From an uncultured Chloroflexota bacterium (lineage in GTDB: Bacteria; Chloroflexota; Anaerolineae; Caldilineales; Caldilineaceae): 5,697 bases of DNA. Below are positions 4,782-5,697 of this stretch, piece after piece. Every line of letters starts with the position of its first letter. The stretch's first letter is position 1. The notes below the pieces were generated by a model. The model had not been told where the DNA came from. It did no database searches and was given only the letters and a program-made list of their open reading frames with translations. Location: NCBI GenBank assembly GCA_903879975.1, contig CAIRNL010000113.1:1-5697 (forward strand), read 5' to 3'. Both the position numbers and the translations under genes were made by a program.

Positions 4782-5697
4782 GTGAATATCGCCTGTGCCC
4801 TCCGGTTGCGATTTGTGCGGCGGCGGCAGACACTGTGGCTGTGCAGTGTGTTGTTGGCGGCAGCGCTGGGGAGCACTGGCTGCGGCCAAGTGATCACGTT
4901 GTCGCCCACGCCCACGCCTGTGCCGACGGCGACGCTGTCGGTCAACGTGGTAGTGGCGACCCTGGCACCGACGGCGACGCCGGCGCCCTACACGCCGGAG
5001 CCCACGCCCACGCCCACGGTGACGCCCACACCGATCATCCATGTGATTCAATCAGGTGAGACGCTGTTGTCGGTCGCCGTGGAATATGACGTCAGCGTGG
5101 CTGCGCTGCAAGATGCCAACGGCATTCTCGACCCACGCCTGTTGCAGCTGGGCCAGGAGCTGGTGATCCCACGCCAGGAGGAACTGGCTGCGGCCTCTAC
5201 GACGCTGACGCCAACGCCAACACCCATTCCACTCGCCATCGAGCATGTTCATTTCAGCGAGACGGCGATCGGCGGACTGTCCGTGTTGGGCGAAGTATGG
5301 AACAACACGGGTATGCCACTGGAGCAGGCGCGTGTCGGCGTCGTGCTGCTCGACGACGCCGGCCAGGAGGTAGCGCGCGCCGAAGGTCTGGTTGCGCTGG
5401 ACTTGGTCGACGTCGACGAGCGGGCGCCCTTTGCCGTGCTCTTCGGTGAGCAGCCTGGCAAGTTTGCCCGCTACCAGGTCTTTCCGCTGCGTGCAGTGCC
5501 AGCCTATGTGGGCAGCTACTATCGTGATCTGGAAGTGAGCGACATCGAAAGTGTCAGTGAGGGCTATTCCTCCTATATGGTGACCGGGCGCGTCAAAAAT
5601 GTGGGGCCGGAAGAAGCTGTGCAGGTGCAGATCGTGTTGACGGCGTATGATTCGCTGGGGCGTGTGGTGGCGACGCGCAAGATCGAGCCAGACTACA
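4782..5697 (+). CDS. LysM-domain lipoprotein with Thr-Pro linker and tandem FxLYD-like repeats; 3' end missing
   Basis: The frame is open to the last base, with 305 residues visible. Residues 1-34 are a signal peptide: Arg-rich start (RLRFVRRR, 8-15), hydrophobic core (LWLCSVLLAAALG, 18-30) and a lipobox-like end STGC with Cys34. The -3 Ser is not the usual Leu, so lipidation is likely but not certain. A Thr/Pro/Ala linker (41-84; SPTPTPVPTAT, PEPTPTPTVTPTP) leads to one LysM domain at 87-130 (HVIQSGETLLSVAVEY ... GQELVIP), the peptidoglycan or glycan-binding module. A second short linker (TPTPTPIP, 143-150) follows. Then come two related segments with the FxLYD-type pattern: GEVWNNTGMPLEQARVGVVL (170-189) and GRVKNVGPEEAVQVQIVL (269-286), each followed by a D-x-x-G turn. 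The product is probably an exported protein tethered to the membrane and touching the wall, a layout common in Chloroflexota. The GTG start rests on CGGAG 8 bases upstream. What the FxLYD part binds is unknown. Confidence 0.88.
   Translation, partial: MNIACALRLRFVRRRQTLWLCSVLLAAALGSTGCGQVITLSPTPTPVPTATLSVNVVVATLAPTATPAPYTPEPTPTPTVTPTPIIHVIQSGETLLSVAVEYDVSVAALQDANGILDPRLLQLGQELVIPRQEELAAASTTLTPTPTPIPLAIEHVHFSETAIGGLSVLGEVWNNTGMPLEQARVGVVLLDDAGQEVARAEGLVALDLVDVDERAPFAVLFGEQPGKFARYQVFPLRAVPAYVGSYYRDLEVSDIESVSEGYSSYMVTGRVKNVGPEEAVQVQIVLTAYDSLGRVVATRKIEPDY
4903..4918 (+). repeat. CCCACG hexamer tract 1 in the Thr-Pro linker
   Basis: CGCCCACGCCCACGCC holds two CCCACG units that encode Pro-Thr pairs (residues 42-46 of the LysM lipoprotein). 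The unit of six keeps the frame, so slippage would change linker length without breaking the gene. Confidence 0.6.
5001..5028 (+). repeat. CCCACG hexamer tract 2 in the Thr-Pro linker
   Basis: Three perfect CCCACG units (5001-5018) are followed after GTGACG by a CCCACA variant. They encode PTPTPTVTPT just before the LysM domain. The near-identical DNA of tracts 1 and 2 could also recombine and shorten the linker by about 100 bases. Confidence 0.65.

Noticed and set aside
3886..4785. 299-codon + strand open frame running over the terminator and the phosphoesterase
   Set aside because: Opposes a gene with a full set of metal-binding motifs, crosses a terminator, and has no recognisable product.
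4606..4833. 76-residue N-terminal extension of the phosphoesterase
   Set aside because: Arg-rich and unlike the family; the enzyme fold begins at the ATG at 4605, and the extension would overlap the divergent gene and both promoters.

Overview
The window looks like an ordinary chromosomal segment from a GC-rich bacterium, most likely a member of the Chloroflexota (Anaerolineae/Caldilineae type). That is an inference. It rests on GC-rich third codon positions, a LysM lipoprotein with Thr-Pro linkers and FxLYD-type repeats, and a two-domain SppA beside a small exported protein. No RNA gene, insertion sequence, CRISPR array or phage gene was found.

Layout: (1) 2-1396 (+) is the 3' three quarters of a two-domain S49 signal peptide peptidase (sppA) whose start lies before the window. 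(2) 1438-2670 (+) follows after 41 bases with a near-perfect Shine-Dalgarno. It encodes an unrecognised, probably exported protein that is rich in Met and acidic residues and has only two lysines; it is probably co-transcribed with sppA. (3) 2671-2785 is a leader holding a three-segment hairpin. (4) 2786-4027 (+) encodes a class V PLP-dependent enzyme of the 'cysteine desulfurase-like' (VC1184-type) family, which lacks the cysteine expected of a desulfurase. (5) A rho-independent terminator at 4049-4086 separates it from a convergent gene. (6) 4108-4605 (-) encodes a 165-residue YfcE/MJ0936-type metallophosphoesterase. (7) 4606-4781 is a divergent intergenic region with overlapping promoter candidates and a possible structure over a ribosome-binding site. 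(8) 4782 to the window end (+) encodes a lipoprotein with a signal peptide, a Thr-Pro linker, one LysM domain and tandem FxLYD-like repeats; its 3' end is outside the window.

Three of the five genes (sppA, the acidic Met-rich protein and the LysM lipoprotein) point to the cell envelope. The PLP enzyme and the phosphoesterase are probably cytosolic and show no clear link to each other or to the rest. I see no sign of a new multi-gene system. The points most worth a second look are the hairpin leader, the unusual composition of the exported protein, the missing catalytic Cys in the PLP enzyme, and the leader of the LysM gene.
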